Source of the DNA: Duganella sp. 1224
GTDB lineage: Bacteria > Pseudomonadota > Gammaproteobacteria > Burkholderiales > Burkholderiaceae_D
Assembly: GCF_013408245.1 (NCBI RefSeq)
Contig: NZ_JACBYS010000001.1
Span: 2,108,001-2,172,000, forward strand
Reading direction: 5' to 3'
Length of the DNA: 64,000 bases
In this document: positions 18,526 through 27,137 of the stretch, in pieces
How the letters are laid out: each line of letters begins with the position of its first letter
Position numbering within the stretch: position 1 is the stretch's first letter
Made by a program: the position numbers and the translations under genes
Notes under the pieces: generated by a model
What the model was told of the DNA's origin: nothing
The model's database searches: none
What the model saw: the letters and a program-made list of their open reading frames with translations, nothing else

Positions 18526-19830
18526 ATGCCCGCACCCCTCGCCACCGCCGCCCACGCCGCCGCGCCGCAGTCCGCCGTCACCAGTCCGCGCGCCGTGCTG
18601 TCGCTGCTGACCAGCCTGTTTTTCACCTGGGGCTTCATCACCGTCATCAACAACACGCTGCTGCCGCACCTGCGCAGCGTGTTCGACCTGAATTACACGC
18701 AGACGACGCTGATCGAGTCGGTGTGGTTCATCGCCTACTTCTTCGCCTCGATTCCGTCGGCGCGGCTGATCGAGCGGGTCGGCTACCAGACATCCATGGT
18801 CATCGGGCTGGGCATGATGGCCGCCGGCGCGCTGCTGATGATCCCGGCCGCGCGCCTGCCGTCGTATGGCGTGACGCTGTGCGCGCTGTTCGTCATCGCC
18901 TGCGGCATCACCTTGCTGCAGGTGTCGGCCAATCCCTACGTGGCGGTGCTGGGCTCGCCGGAGACGGCGTCTTCGCGGCTGAACCTGGTGCAGGCGTTCA
19001 ATTCGCTGGGCGCGACGCTGGCGCCGCTGTTCGGCGCCTACCTGATCCTGGGCCGCTCTGCCTCCGGGACGGCCGAGGCCGGCCATGTGCTGACGCAGGC
19101 GGAAAAGCTGGCCGACGCCCAGGCCGTGCAACTGCCTTACCTGATCGTGGCCGGCGTGCTGGTGGTGCTGGCGCTGGTGATGGCCCGTTTCCCGATGCCG
19201 ACCATGCACCATGGCGCCACCAGCCGCGTGTCGGACGCCGAGCGTGAGAAGATGTCGCTGTGGAAGCACCGCAACCTGGTGTTCGGCATTCCGGCCATCT
19301 TCATCTACCTGATCGCCGAGATCGGCGTGGCCAATCTGTTCATCAACTTCACCGGCCAGCCGGAGATCGGCGGCCTGTCGCACGAGCAAGGCGCGCACTA
19401 TCTGTTCCTGCTGTGGGGCGGCATGCTGGTCGGCCGTTTCGTCGGCGCCTGGGCGATGAACAAGACCAGCGCCGAGCGCGTGCTGGCGTGCTGCGCGATC
19501 GGGGCGTTTATCGTCATGCTGGTGGCGGCGCTGGGCACCGGCAGCGTGGCCATGTGGGCGCTGATCTCGGTTGGCCTGTTCCACTCGGTGATGTTCCCGA
19601 CCATCTTCACGCTGGGCATCAAGGGCCTGGGCCCGCTGACCGAGGAAGGCGCCGGCCTGCTGATCATGGCCATCGCCGGCGGCGCGCTGGTGGTGGTGCA
19701 AGGCTGGCTGGCCGACACCGTCGGCCTGCAACGGTCCTTCCTGCTGACCGCGGCGTGCGAGCTGTACGTGCTGTTCTACGCGCTCTGGGGTTCTAAGGCC
19801 ACCAACGCCTTCCCGCAGCAGAAGGCCTGA
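18526..19830 (+). CDS. Sugar MFS transporter, FucP/GluP type
   Basis: The 434-residue protein is a membrane transporter of the fucose/glucose-galactose:proton symporter family. The evidence is LTSLFFTWGFITVINNTLLP in helix 1, VWFIAYFFASIPSARLIERV, and the central CGITLLQVSANPYVAVLG, all typical. The second half has LFINFTGQPEIGGLS and GRFVGAWAMNK. It is likely to take up a hexose. No sugar-catabolic genes adjoin it. The AT-rich 105 bp upstream probably holds the promoter. Confidence 0.88.
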   Translation: MPAPLATAAHAAAPQSAVTSPRAVLSLLTSLFFTWGFITVINNTLLPHLRSVFDLNYTQTTLIESVWFIAYFFASIPSARLIERVGYQTSMVIGLGMMAAGALLMIPAARLPSYGVTLCALFVIACGITLLQVSANPYVAVLGSPETASSRLNLVQAFNSLGATLAPLFGAYLILGRSASGTAEAGHVLTQAEKLADAQAVQLPYLIVAGVLVVLALVMARFPMPTMHHGATSRVSDAEREKMSLWKHRNLVFGIPAIFIYLIAEIGVANLFINFTGQPEIGGLSHEQGAHYLFLLWGGMLVGRFVGAWAMNKTSAERVLACCAIGAFIVMLVAALGTGSVAMWALISVGLFHSVMFPTIFTLGIKGLGPLTEEGAGLLIMAIAGGALVVVQGWLADTVGLQRSFLLTAACELYVLFYALWGSKATNAFPQQKA

Positions 19831-19843
19831 GGCCCGTGCGCCT

Positions 19844-20431
19844 TTAATGGATGTCTTCCAGCAGATCGTACTCGCGGCGGTTCTTCGGCAGGCGCCGCTC
19901 CATCACCGTGGTCGACTGGTGATCCACGTGATCGATTAACACCACGGCGGCGTGCAGCGCCTGGCTCATGGCTTTGGCGGCCGATGTGAGCGCGTCGGCC
20001 GGCGAGGCGGGGAGCTTGTCGAGCTGTTGATTCTGCTGCGCGCGCAGGCGCGCGGCGTTGATCCAGTAGCGTTCGTCCGGCAGCAATAGCCACAGGTCGC
20101 GCCAGGCGTTGCGGCCGTCGCCGGCGATGGCCAGCGTCATGCCGCGCGGGGACGTGGGGCGCTGGCGGAAAATCAGCTTGTCCCCGATGACTTTGGCGTA
20201 GTGCGTTTTGCCGTCGCAAATCATGCGCACGTCGGTGCCCTCCGGCAGGAACAGCTGCTTCCACTGGTAGCCGCGTATCGAGGCCCCGGCCGCGCGCTGG
20301 CGCGCGATCCATTCCGTGACCGCGCCGGCGATGGCTTCCTGCGGCGACCAGGTGCTGCCGCTGCGGTATAGGAAATCGCGCAGCTGCTGCAGGGTATGGG
20401 GAGGTATAAAATCGTCTCGTGTGGCATTCAT
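19844..20431 (-). CDS. Hypothetical protein downstream of an operator-like repeat array
   Basis: I do not recognise this 195-residue soluble protein. It has a helical N-terminus (PHTLQQLRDFLYRSGSTWSP, then EAIAGAVTEWIARQR), a middle beta-rich part (VRMICDGKTHYAKVIGDKLI) and an Ala-rich helical C-terminus. There is no signal peptide or membrane helix. An AGGAG site lies 8 bases before the ATG. The first codons and the 130 bp upstream contain repeated GTCTCGTTT units in both orientations, suggesting that a DNA-binding protein, perhaps this one, acts there. The gene is convergent with the sugar transporter. Confidence 0.65.
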   Translation of the reverse strand: MNATRDDFIPPHTLQQLRDFLYRSGSTWSPQEAIAGAVTEWIARQRAAGASIRGYQWKQLFLPEGTDVRMICDGKTHYAKVIGDKLIFRQRPTSPRGMTLAIAGDGRNAWRDLWLLLPDERYWINAARLRAQQNQQLDKLPASPADALTSAAKAMSQALHAAVVLIDHVDHQSTTVMERRLPKNRREYDLLEDIH

Positions 20432-20554
20432 GCTCGTTCTCCTGTCTCGTTTTGTCGCGTTTTGGCGCGTCCTGCCTCTGTTAGACCAGCGGCGCTAAAC
20501 GAGGTTCAATGCGCACAAACGAGACAAAACGAGACAGTCAAACGAGACGAAACG
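20414..20554. promoter_or_regulatory. Array of GTCTCGTTT / AAACGAGAC units (operator-like)
   Basis: On the plus strand GTCTCGTTT occurs at 20444-20452, with one-mismatch copies at 20414-20422 and 20454-20462. The inverted form AAACGAGAC occurs at 20517-20525, 20527-20535 and 20540-20548, with partial copies at 20497 and 20550. The units at 20444/20454 and 20517/20527 are spaced exactly 10 bp, one helical turn, and the two pairs form a 19-bp inverted repeat with one mismatch. This looks like a cooperative protein-binding site at the start of the gene ending at 20431. Confidence 0.6.
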
Positions 20555-20628
20555 CCACACGGCAGCGCGCAGGGCAGGCATACCATGTATAGCGCAGGAA
20601 ACATGGCTGCGCGCCCACGGGCGCGGCC

Positions 20629-23628
20629 TCAGGCCGATACCTGGTCCGGCTTGTCCTGCGGCGCGGGCGCCGGGCCGGCGTCGTAAGCCAGTTGCGGCGG
20701 CACGCGCAGCCGCCAGGCGGCGCCGCCGCCGGTCGTCTCCAGCGCCAGCGTGGCGCCCATCTGCGCCGCGCGCTCGCGCATGCCGGCGATGCCCCAGTGG
20801 CCCTCCGGCGCCAGACCATCGGCCTGCATGCCGCGCCCATCGTCCCCCACCATCAGCTCGAAATAGCGTTCGCCAAACGTCAGCGTGACATCGATACGGC
20901 TGGCTTGCGCGTGCAGGAAGGCGTTGTTGATGGCCTCGCGGCCAATGGCAAACGCCTCCTCCCGCACCGCCTCCCGCAGCGGCCGCATTTGCCCCTGTAC
21001 CTGCAGCGCAAAGCCGGCGCTTTCATGCTCGCCGCGCTGGCGGCCGTGCACCGCCAGCGCCTCCGCCAGGTTGCGGCCGGCGCCGGCCTGGCGCAGGTCG
21101 CCGACCTTGTCGCGCCCTTCCACCATCACCTCCTCCGCCAGCGACAAGGCGCGCTCCATCACCGGCCGGTTCGGCTCGCCGGCCGGCATGCGCCCGGCGA
21201 TGCCGCGAAACACCAGGATCAGGCCCTGCACCGATTGCAGCAAGGTGTCGTGCAGATCGCGGGCGATGCGCTCGCGCTCGGCCACGCGCACGTCGAAGCT
21301 GCGCTGCAGGCGGCGCAAGGCCCGGCGCAAGCGCAGCCGGTGGATGCCCCAGGCCAGCAGCGCCAGCGCCGCCAGGCACAGCAGCTTGAACCACACGGTC
21401 TGCAGCAGCGTCGGCGGCACCACCAGCGTGAGGCTGGCGCCGTCGGTATTCCACACGCCGTCCTCATTGGCGGCCATCACGCGGAAGCGGTAGCTGCCCG
21501 GCGCCAGCGTGGTGTAGTACGCGGCGCGGCGGTTGCCGGCCTCCTGCCACTGGGTGTCGACGCCGTCCAGCAGGTAGCGGAATTGCACGCGCTGCGGCAA
21601 CGTCAGGCTCAGCGCCGTATAGTCGATGCGCAGGTTGCGCGGCGCGGCCGGCAGCCGCACCTGCGCCCGCGCCGCCTGCGCCGCATTGTCGGCCGAGACG
21701 CCGGTGATATACACCGGCGGTGGCATCGGGTTAGTGCGATAGCGCGCCGGATCGAGCCGGTAGACGCCGGTGGCAGTGGAAAACAGCAGTTCGCCCGTGC
21801 TCAGTTGCGCCAGCCGCGGCGACGAGGCGTTGCGCGCGACCACGCCGCTCAGCCCGTCATAGAAGTTAAACTGCCGCACCTGCAGCGGCTGGCCCGGCTG
21901 CCGCGTCGCCCGCACCAGCGCGGCCGCGTCGATGCCCTGCAAGCCCAGCGCCGAGTTGATCCACAGCGCGCCGTCGGCCGCAAGCAGCAGCCCGCGTATG
22001 CCGGACAGGCGGACGTCGGCGGCGCCGCTGAGCGGGTGGAACCGTTTGCCGTCGAACCAGGCCAGGCCGGGCTGCCCGCCGACCAGCAGGCCGCCGGCGT
22101 ACGGCGCCAGCGCCTCGACCGCGCCGATCGTCAGTCCCTGCTGGCTGCCCAGCGCCAGCGCCTGGCCGTGCTCCAGCCGGAACACGGTGTTGTCGAGGGT
22201 ACCGAACCACAAGCGGCCGGCGCCGTCGGCCGCCATGGTCAGCACCACCGCCTTGTCCAGCGCGGCGATGCCGCCGGCCCGGGTCCAGACGCCGTCCTGC
22301 CAGCGGAACACGCCGTTGCCGGCGAACGACACCCACAGCCCGCCCTGCGGGTCCATCACCATCGCCAGGATCACCAGCAGCCGGTGGCCGGCCAACGGCG
22401 GCGGCGGCGCGATGCGCACGCGCTGCCGGCCGTGGACCTGCCACAGGCCGTCGCGCGCCCCGCTCCACAGCTGGCCGGCCGGATCGCGGTACAGCACCGA
22501 CACCAGCGTGGCATCGGTGGAACCGGGACCGTACGGCAGCGGCGCCGCCCCCAACGCCGGATAATAAAACTGATCGATCCACACATCGCCGGCCGGCCCG
22601 GCCAGCAGCGGCGCGCCAAAGGTCGTGATGCGCGGCAGCGCCACCGCCTGCAGGCGGCGCGGGCGGAACTGGTCGAGGCCACTTTCGCTGGCGACCCAGA
22701 TGTTGCCCTCGCGGTCCTGGTGGAAAGCGGTCGCGTAGGCGCCGGTCATGCCCTGCTGCGAGGTCAGTTCGCGCAGCTCGGTGCGGCCGCCCGCCACCAC
22801 CAGTTGGCGCACGCCGTCCGGCCCGGGCAACCACAGGTTGCCGTCGCGGTCGAACAGGTAGGTGCCGCTGTTGGCGGCCGACAGATCGGGCACCGGCGCG
22901 GTCAGCCCCGGCGGCGAGAACAGCAACTGCAGGCCGCGCCGGTCCATCTCCGACGCCCAGACGCGGCCGTCCGGGGTCTCGGCCAACTGGCCGGCGCCAT
23001 GGCGCTCGGCCCGCTGGCGGAAGGTGGCGGCGCCGGCCGGGCGCGTAAACAGGCCGGCGGTGCTCAGCAGCCAGAAGGTGCCGCGCCGGTCCTGCAGCAG
23101 GTCGAACACCAGCAGGCGCGGCGGCAGCCCCAGTGCGGCATTGGCCAATTGCCAGCGGCGGGCGCCCGGCGCCAGCACGTGCAGACCGACCGACGACGCC
23201 GCCCACCAGCGTCCGTCGGCGTCCACCACCAGCTTGTAGATCGCCGAACGCGGCAGGCCGTCGGCCTCGGTATACGTGAGCAGCGTGTCGCGGTCGAGGA
23301 CTTGCACGCCCGCGCCCGGCGGCGTGATCCACAGCCGGCCGTCCGCCAGCCGCCCCATGCGCAGCACGCCGCCGACCAGAAAGCGGCCGGCAGCCGGCTG
23401 GTACAGCTCGAACCTGGCGCCGTCGAAACGGTACAAGCCATTGTCGGTGGCCAGCCACAGCCAGCCATCGGCCGTCTGTTCGATGTGGGTGATGTTGGGC
23501 GGCACGCCGTCGCGCGCCGTCCACGTGGAATGCTGCAGGGCGATCGGCGCCGGCGCGGCGCGCGCGGCCGCCGGCGCGCACGACAGCCAGACCGACAGCG
23601 CCAGGGCCAGGATGGTTTTCATCGGCAT
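20629..23628 (-). CDS. Two-component-propeller sensor histidine kinase
   Basis: The product is about 999 residues. A signal peptide is followed by a periplasmic beta-propeller made of repeated units such as DGWLWLATDNGLYRFDG, EGNIWVASESGLDQF and GRLWFGTLDNTVFRL, then a Y_Y_Y-type domain (LPQRVQFRYLLDGVDTQWQE), one membrane helix (VWFKLLCLAALALLAWGIHR), a HisKA_3 box ERIARDLHDTLLQSVQGL and an ATPase domain. This is the architecture of periplasmic nutrient or polymer sensors that normally signal to NarL/LuxR-type regulators. No such regulator is adjacent. An ATG six bases in (23622) is an equally possible start. Confidence 0.88.
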   Translation of the reverse strand: MPMKTILALALSVWLSCAPAAARAAPAPIALQHSTWTARDGVPPNITHIEQTADGWLWLATDNGLYRFDGARFELYQPAAGRFLVGGVLRMGRLADGRLWITPPGAGVQVLDRDTLLTYTEADGLPRSAIYKLVVDADGRWWAASSVGLHVLAPGARRWQLANAALGLPPRLLVFDLLQDRRGTFWLLSTAGLFTRPAGAATFRQRAERHGAGQLAETPDGRVWASEMDRRGLQLLFSPPGLTAPVPDLSAANSGTYLFDRDGNLWLPGPDGVRQLVVAGGRTELRELTSQQGMTGAYATAFHQDREGNIWVASESGLDQFRPRRLQAVALPRITTFGAPLLAGPAGDVWIDQFYYPALGAAPLPYGPGSTDATLVSVLYRDPAGQLWSGARDGLWQVHGRQRVRIAPPPPLAGHRLLVILAMVMDPQGGLWVSFAGNGVFRWQDGVWTRAGGIAALDKAVVLTMAADGAGRLWFGTLDNTVFRLEHGQALALGSQQGLTIGAVEALAPYAGGLLVGGQPGLAWFDGKRFHPLSGAADVRLSGIRGLLLAADGALWINSALGLQGIDAAALVRATRQPGQPLQVRQFNFYDGLSGVVARNASSPRLAQLSTGELLFSTATGVYRLDPARYRTNPMPPPVYITGVSADNAAQAARAQVRLPAAPRNLRIDYTALSLTLPQRVQFRYLLDGVDTQWQEAGNRRAAYYTTLAPGSYRFRVMAANEDGVWNTDGASLTLVVPPTLLQTVWFKLLCLAALALLAWGIHRLRLRRALRRLQRSFDVRVAERERIARDLHDTLLQSVQGLILVFRGIAGRMPAGEPNRPVMERALSLAEEVMVEGRDKVGDLRQAGAGRNLAEALAVHGRQRGEHESAGFALQVQGQMRPLREAVREEAFAIGREAINNAFLHAQASRIDVTLTFGERYFELMVGDDGRGMQADGLAPEGHWGIAGMRERAAQMGATLALETTGGGAAWRLRVPPQLAYDAGPAPAPQDKPDQVSA

Positions 23629-23695
23629 CGTCAAAGTGGGTATGCTGCCTCGCATTATGCCGATTTCGCGCGCCGCCGGCGAGGCCGTGTTGCGC

Positions 23696-25090
23696 CTACG
23701 GCAAATGCAGCGTAAAGCGGGCGCCGCCGGTGGGGAGATTGGCGGCCTCGATGCGGCCGCCGCAGGCCTGCATGATGGCTTGCGACAGGGCCAGCCCGAG
23801 GCCGACGCCGTCGACCTCGCCGGCGCGCGCGCTGCTGCCCCGGAAGAAACGCTCGAACAGGAACGGCAGGTCTTGTTCGGCGATGCCCATGCCCTGATCC
23901 TCCACCGACAACATCACGCCGTGCGCGCCACGTTGCAGGCGCACGGTGATGTGGCCGTCTGCCGGCGAGAACTTCAGCGCGTTTTCCAGCAGGTTGCGCA
24001 GCACCAGGCCAACCGGCGCGCGGTCGACCTGCACCGCATCGGCCAGCGCGTCGTGCAGGATGATCTCGATGCGGCGCTCGGCGGCTGGCGCGCGCAGGCG
24101 GCTGATGGTTTCCTGCGCCAGCGCCGACAGCGGCGCCAGTTCGACCTGTGCCAGTTGCTGGCCGGCGTCCAGCCGCGCCAGCATCAGCAGTTCTTCGACC
24201 AGCAGCGTCAGCCCGCCGACCTCGGCCAGGCAGGAGCGCAAGGTGGTGACGTATTCCGCGTCCGTGCGCGGGCGGCGCAGCGTGATTTCGATCTCGGCGC
24301 GCAGCCGCGACAGCGGCGAGCGCAGCTCGTGCGAGGCGTCGGCGGTGAAACGGCGCTGCGCCTCGAAGGCCTGCTCGATGCGGTCCAGCATGGCGTTCAG
24401 CGTGTCGGCCAGGTGGCCGATCTCGTCGTCGTGGCCGGGGTGCGGCAGGCGCTGGTCGAGGCTGGAATCGCCGATCGTGCGCGCCTGGTCGACGATGTTT
24501 TCCATCGCCACGAAGGTCTGGCGCGACAGCCGCGCGCCGGCCCAGCCGACCAGCGCCAGCAGCGCGGTCGCCATGGCGGCAAACAGCAGCGCCGCCGATT
24601 GCAGGATGTGGTCAGCGTCGTCCAGCGAGCCGGCCACCTGCACCGCGTAGCGGCGGCCATCGACCACGGCCGGCACCGACACCATGCGCAGCGGCTCCTC
24701 GCGCGTGTCGGGCAAGGTGTCGAAGCTGGTGTCGCCGGCCGCCAGCCGCGCCAGCAGGAGCGGCGGCACCGGCAGCCGGTCGCCGCCCAGGTTGGCGCTG
24801 CGCGCCAGCACCCGGCCATCGCCGTCGATGATCTGCACCAGCCGGTCCAGCCGCGTCAGCGACAGCGGCGCGCTGCCGGCCGGCGCCTCGTGCACGCGCA
24901 CCGCCGTGCCGTGGGCGTCGGACAGCATGCCGACCTCGGTGTCAGCCAGCGCCAGCAGCGCCGCGTCGAGCTGCCCGCGCACCGAGCGCGACAGCTGCCA
25001 CCAGCCGGCCGCCGCCGTCACGCCGACCGTGGCCACGGTGGCCGCCAGGTGGATCAGCACCAGCCGCCGGCGCAGGCTAAGCATCGGCAT
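23696..25090 (-). CDS. Membrane sensor histidine kinase (CusS/QseC-like)
   Basis: The 464-residue protein has an N-terminal membrane helix, a periplasmic sensor loop (about residues 30-165), a second membrane helix, a HAMP region, and a HisKA box FTADASHELRSPLSRLRAEI with the phosphoacceptor His. The ATPase domain has LLENALKFSP, VEDQGMGI and GVGLGLALSQ. It overlaps the response regulator by 14 bp and ends the two-gene operon. Being divergent from the heavy-metal RND operon it is the probable metal sensor for it. Confidence 0.9.
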   Translation of the reverse strand: MPMLSLRRRLVLIHLAATVATVGVTAAAGWWQLSRSVRGQLDAALLALADTEVGMLSDAHGTAVRVHEAPAGSAPLSLTRLDRLVQIIDGDGRVLARSANLGGDRLPVPPLLLARLAAGDTSFDTLPDTREEPLRMVSVPAVVDGRRYAVQVAGSLDDADHILQSAALLFAAMATALLALVGWAGARLSRQTFVAMENIVDQARTIGDSSLDQRLPHPGHDDEIGHLADTLNAMLDRIEQAFEAQRRFTADASHELRSPLSRLRAEIEITLRRPRTDAEYVTTLRSCLAEVGGLTLLVEELLMLARLDAGQQLAQVELAPLSALAQETISRLRAPAAERRIEIILHDALADAVQVDRAPVGLVLRNLLENALKFSPADGHITVRLQRGAHGVMLSVEDQGMGIAEQDLPFLFERFFRGSSARAGEVDGVGLGLALSQAIMQACGGRIEAANLPTGGARFTLHLP

Positions 25091-25760
25091 CCCCCGGCGC
25101 CGCCAGGCGGAAGCCGCGCCCGCGCACGGTGGCGATCAGCGGCGCGCGGCCGGCCGGGTCGACCTTGCGGCGCAGGTTTTTCATGTGCACGTCGATCAGG
25201 TTGTCGATGGCGATCAGGTCGGCGTGCCACACCTGCTCGGCCAGTTGCAGGCGGCTGACCACCTGGCCGGCGTGCCGCACCAGCAACTCCAGGACCGCGT
25301 ATTCCTTCGGCGTCAGGTCCAGGCCGACGCCGCCGCGCGCCACCGCATGGGTGTGCGGATCGATGCTCAGGTCGGCCACCTGCACCAGCGCCGGCGCCGT
25401 GCGCACCGCGCGCCGCAGCAGCGCGCGCACGCGCGCCAGCAGCTCGTCGAACGCGAACGGCTTGGTCAGGTAATCGTCGGCGCCGGTGTTGAGGCCGGCG
25501 ATGCGGTCGGCCAGCGCGTCGCGCGCGGTCAGCATCAGCACCGGCAGCGGCAGGCCGCGGCGGCGCCACTCGCCGCACAGCGCGATGCCGTCCTGGCCCG
25601 GCAGCATCCAGTCGACGATGGCCAGGTCGGCGCGCGCCAGCACCTCGGCCGCGACCTCGTGCGCGGCATGGGCGACGCTGACCGCGTAGCCCTCCTCCTC
25701 CAGCCCGCGGGCCAGCAGGCGCGCCGCCTTGTGATCGTCCTCTACCAACAAAATGTGCAT
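25077..25760 (-). CDS. OmpR family response regulator
   Basis: The 227-residue protein has a receiver domain with the acidic pair in LLVEDD, the phosphorylated Asp in LAIVDWMLPGQDG, and the conserved Lys in DYLTKPF. The C-terminal winged helix has LDLTPKEYAVLELLV and VDVHMKNLRRKVD-like elements typical of OmpR-type regulators. The start MHILLVEDD at 25760 fits the family. It is divergent from the RND adaptor gene, with a 252-bp intergenic region that holds an inverted repeat element, and overlaps its kinase. Confidence 0.92.
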   Translation of the reverse strand: MHILLVEDDHKAARLLARGLEEEGYAVSVAHAAHEVAAEVLARADLAIVDWMLPGQDGIALCGEWRRRGLPLPVLMLTARDALADRIAGLNTGADDYLTKPFAFDELLARVRALLRRAVRTAPALVQVADLSIDPHTHAVARGGVGLDLTPKEYAVLELLVRHAGQVVSRLQLAEQVWHADLIAIDNLIDVHMKNLRRKVDPAGRAPLIATVRGRGFRLAAPGDADA

Positions 25761-25902
25761 GGAATGTCCCCGACTCGACGGCCAGAGTATAGCAGCGGCC
25801 GGGGCCGGGTTTCCTGAAGAAGAATTCAGGATGCGGCGCGGCATATTTCTTTACCATGGCGGCACTGTTCAGATTAGCCGATGCCGCTCAGCCCGCCGCG
25901 AG

Positions 25903-25983
25903 TCGTCGTCATTCCGGCGCAGGCCGGAATCCATACACAGCATGCCGATGTTCCATGGGTTCCGGCCTGCGCCGGAACGACGG
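25903..25983. repeat. Inverted repeat with GGCGCAGGCC arms (dispersed intergenic repeat)
   Basis: The left arm near 25907-25932 reads CATTCCGGCGCAGGCCGG and the right arm near 25957-25981 is its near-perfect complement (CCGGCCTGCGCCGGAACG), separated by about 25 bases. Read as protein it gives PAQAGIH and PACAGT, a well-known spurious translation of a repeat found between genes in many proteobacteria. It is not coding. It sits between the regulator and the RND operon. Confidence 0.8.
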
Positions 25984-26012
25984 GCGGGGTGCGCCTTGCC
26001 CGGAGAAACGCC

Positions 26013-27137
26013 ATGAAAAAAACCACGCTGCTCACCCTATCCCTGTCCGTCCTGCTGATGGCCGGCGCGCTGCGCCTGTATGGCAGCCACGCCGCCGAAG
26101 CGCCGGCGGCGGCCGAGGTGCCGGCGCTGGTGCACGAGGGCGAGCTGCTGACCATCCCCGCGCAGTCGCCGCTGCGGCGCGCGCTGACGGTGGCCGCCAT
26201 CGATGAACAAAGCATCGCCGCGCCGTTCACGCTGCCGGCGCTGGTGGAGGCCGACCCGGGCCGGCTGGTCAAGGTGACGCCGCCGCTGGCCGGGCGCATC
26301 GTCAGCATCAACAAGCAGCTGGGCGACGCGGTCCAGGCCGGCGAGGTGCTGTTCACCCTCGACAGCGCCGACATGGCGCAGGCCGGCGCCGACCAGGCCA
26401 AGGCGCAGGCGGCGCTGGCGCTGGCGCAGCGCAATCTGGGGCGCCAGCATGAACTGGCGCAGGACGACCTCGCCGCCCGCCGCGACGTCGAACAAGCGCA
26501 GGGCGACTACGACAGTGCCGTCGCCGAAGCCACCCGCGCCGCCGCCCGCCTGGCGCAACTGGGCGCGCGCGGCGCCAATACGGCGAGCGGCCGCATCGTC
26601 GTGCGCGCGCCGATCGCCGGCCGCGTGGTCGAGCTGTCGGCGGCCGCCGGCGGCTACTGGAACGACGCCACCGCGCCGCTGATGACGGTGGCCGACCTGT
26701 CCCAAGTCTACGTCAGCGCCAGCGCGCAGGAAAAAGACCTGCCGCAGCTCTATGTCGGCCAGCAGGCCAGCGTCAAGCTGGACGCCTGGCCGCAGCCGCT
26801 CACCGGCCAGGTGCGCTACATCGGCGCGATGCTGGACGCCGACACCCGCACCATCAAGGTCCGCCTGCCGTTCGACAACCGCGACGGCCGCCTCAAGCCC
26901 GGCATGTTCGCCGAAGCCACGCTGCTGGCCAGGCCGCACAGCGGCCTGCTGGTGCCGATGGCGGCGGTGATCCAGAGCGGCTTCGCCAGCCGCGCCTTCG
27001 TCGAGGTCAAGCCATGGCAGTTCGAGGCGCGCGAGCTCAAGCTCGGCGCCCAGATCGGCGCCCAGGTCGAAGTGCTGGCCGGCCTCAAGGCCGGCGAGCG
27101 CATCGTCACCAAGGATGGAGTGCTGCTCAATGATTGA
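26013..27137 (+). CDS. RND efflux periplasmic adaptor (CusB/CzcB type)
   Basis: The 374-residue protein has an N-terminal signal/anchor (MKKTTLLTLSLSVLLMAGAL), a lipoyl-like half motif (VTPPLAGRIVSINKQLGDAV), a coiled-coil hairpin (about residues 130-190) and the second lipoyl half (IVVRAPIAGRVVELSAAAGG), then beta-barrel and membrane-proximal domains. It links the inner-membrane pump and outer-membrane channel. The ATG at 26013 follows GGAGAAACGCC; upstream codons come from the inverted repeat and are not part of the gene. It overlaps the pump gene by 8 bp. Confidence 0.9.
   Translation: MKKTTLLTLSLSVLLMAGALRLYGSHAAEAPAAAEVPALVHEGELLTIPAQSPLRRALTVAAIDEQSIAAPFTLPALVEADPGRLVKVTPPLAGRIVSINKQLGDAVQAGEVLFTLDSADMAQAGADQAKAQAALALAQRNLGRQHELAQDDLAARRDVEQAQGDYDSAVAEATRAAARLAQLGARGANTASGRIVVRAPIAGRVVELSAAAGGYWNDATAPLMTVADLSQVYVSASAQEKDLPQLYVGQQASVKLDAWPQPLTGQVRYIGAMLDADTRTIKVRLPFDNRDGRLKPGMFAEATLLARPHSGLLVPMAAVIQSGFASRAFVEVKPWQFEARELKLGAQIGAQVEVLAGLKAGERIVTKDGVLLND

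Noticed and set aside
20692..23715. A 1007-codon open frame antisense to the propeller kinase
   Set aside because: The composition (Arg, Gln, His, Ala) and lack of any motif show that it is the shadow of the kinase frame.
25881..26012. N-terminal extension of the RND adaptor (PAQAGIH...PACAGT)
   Set aside because: It is the translation of an intergenic inverted repeat. The correct start with ribosome site is at 26013.
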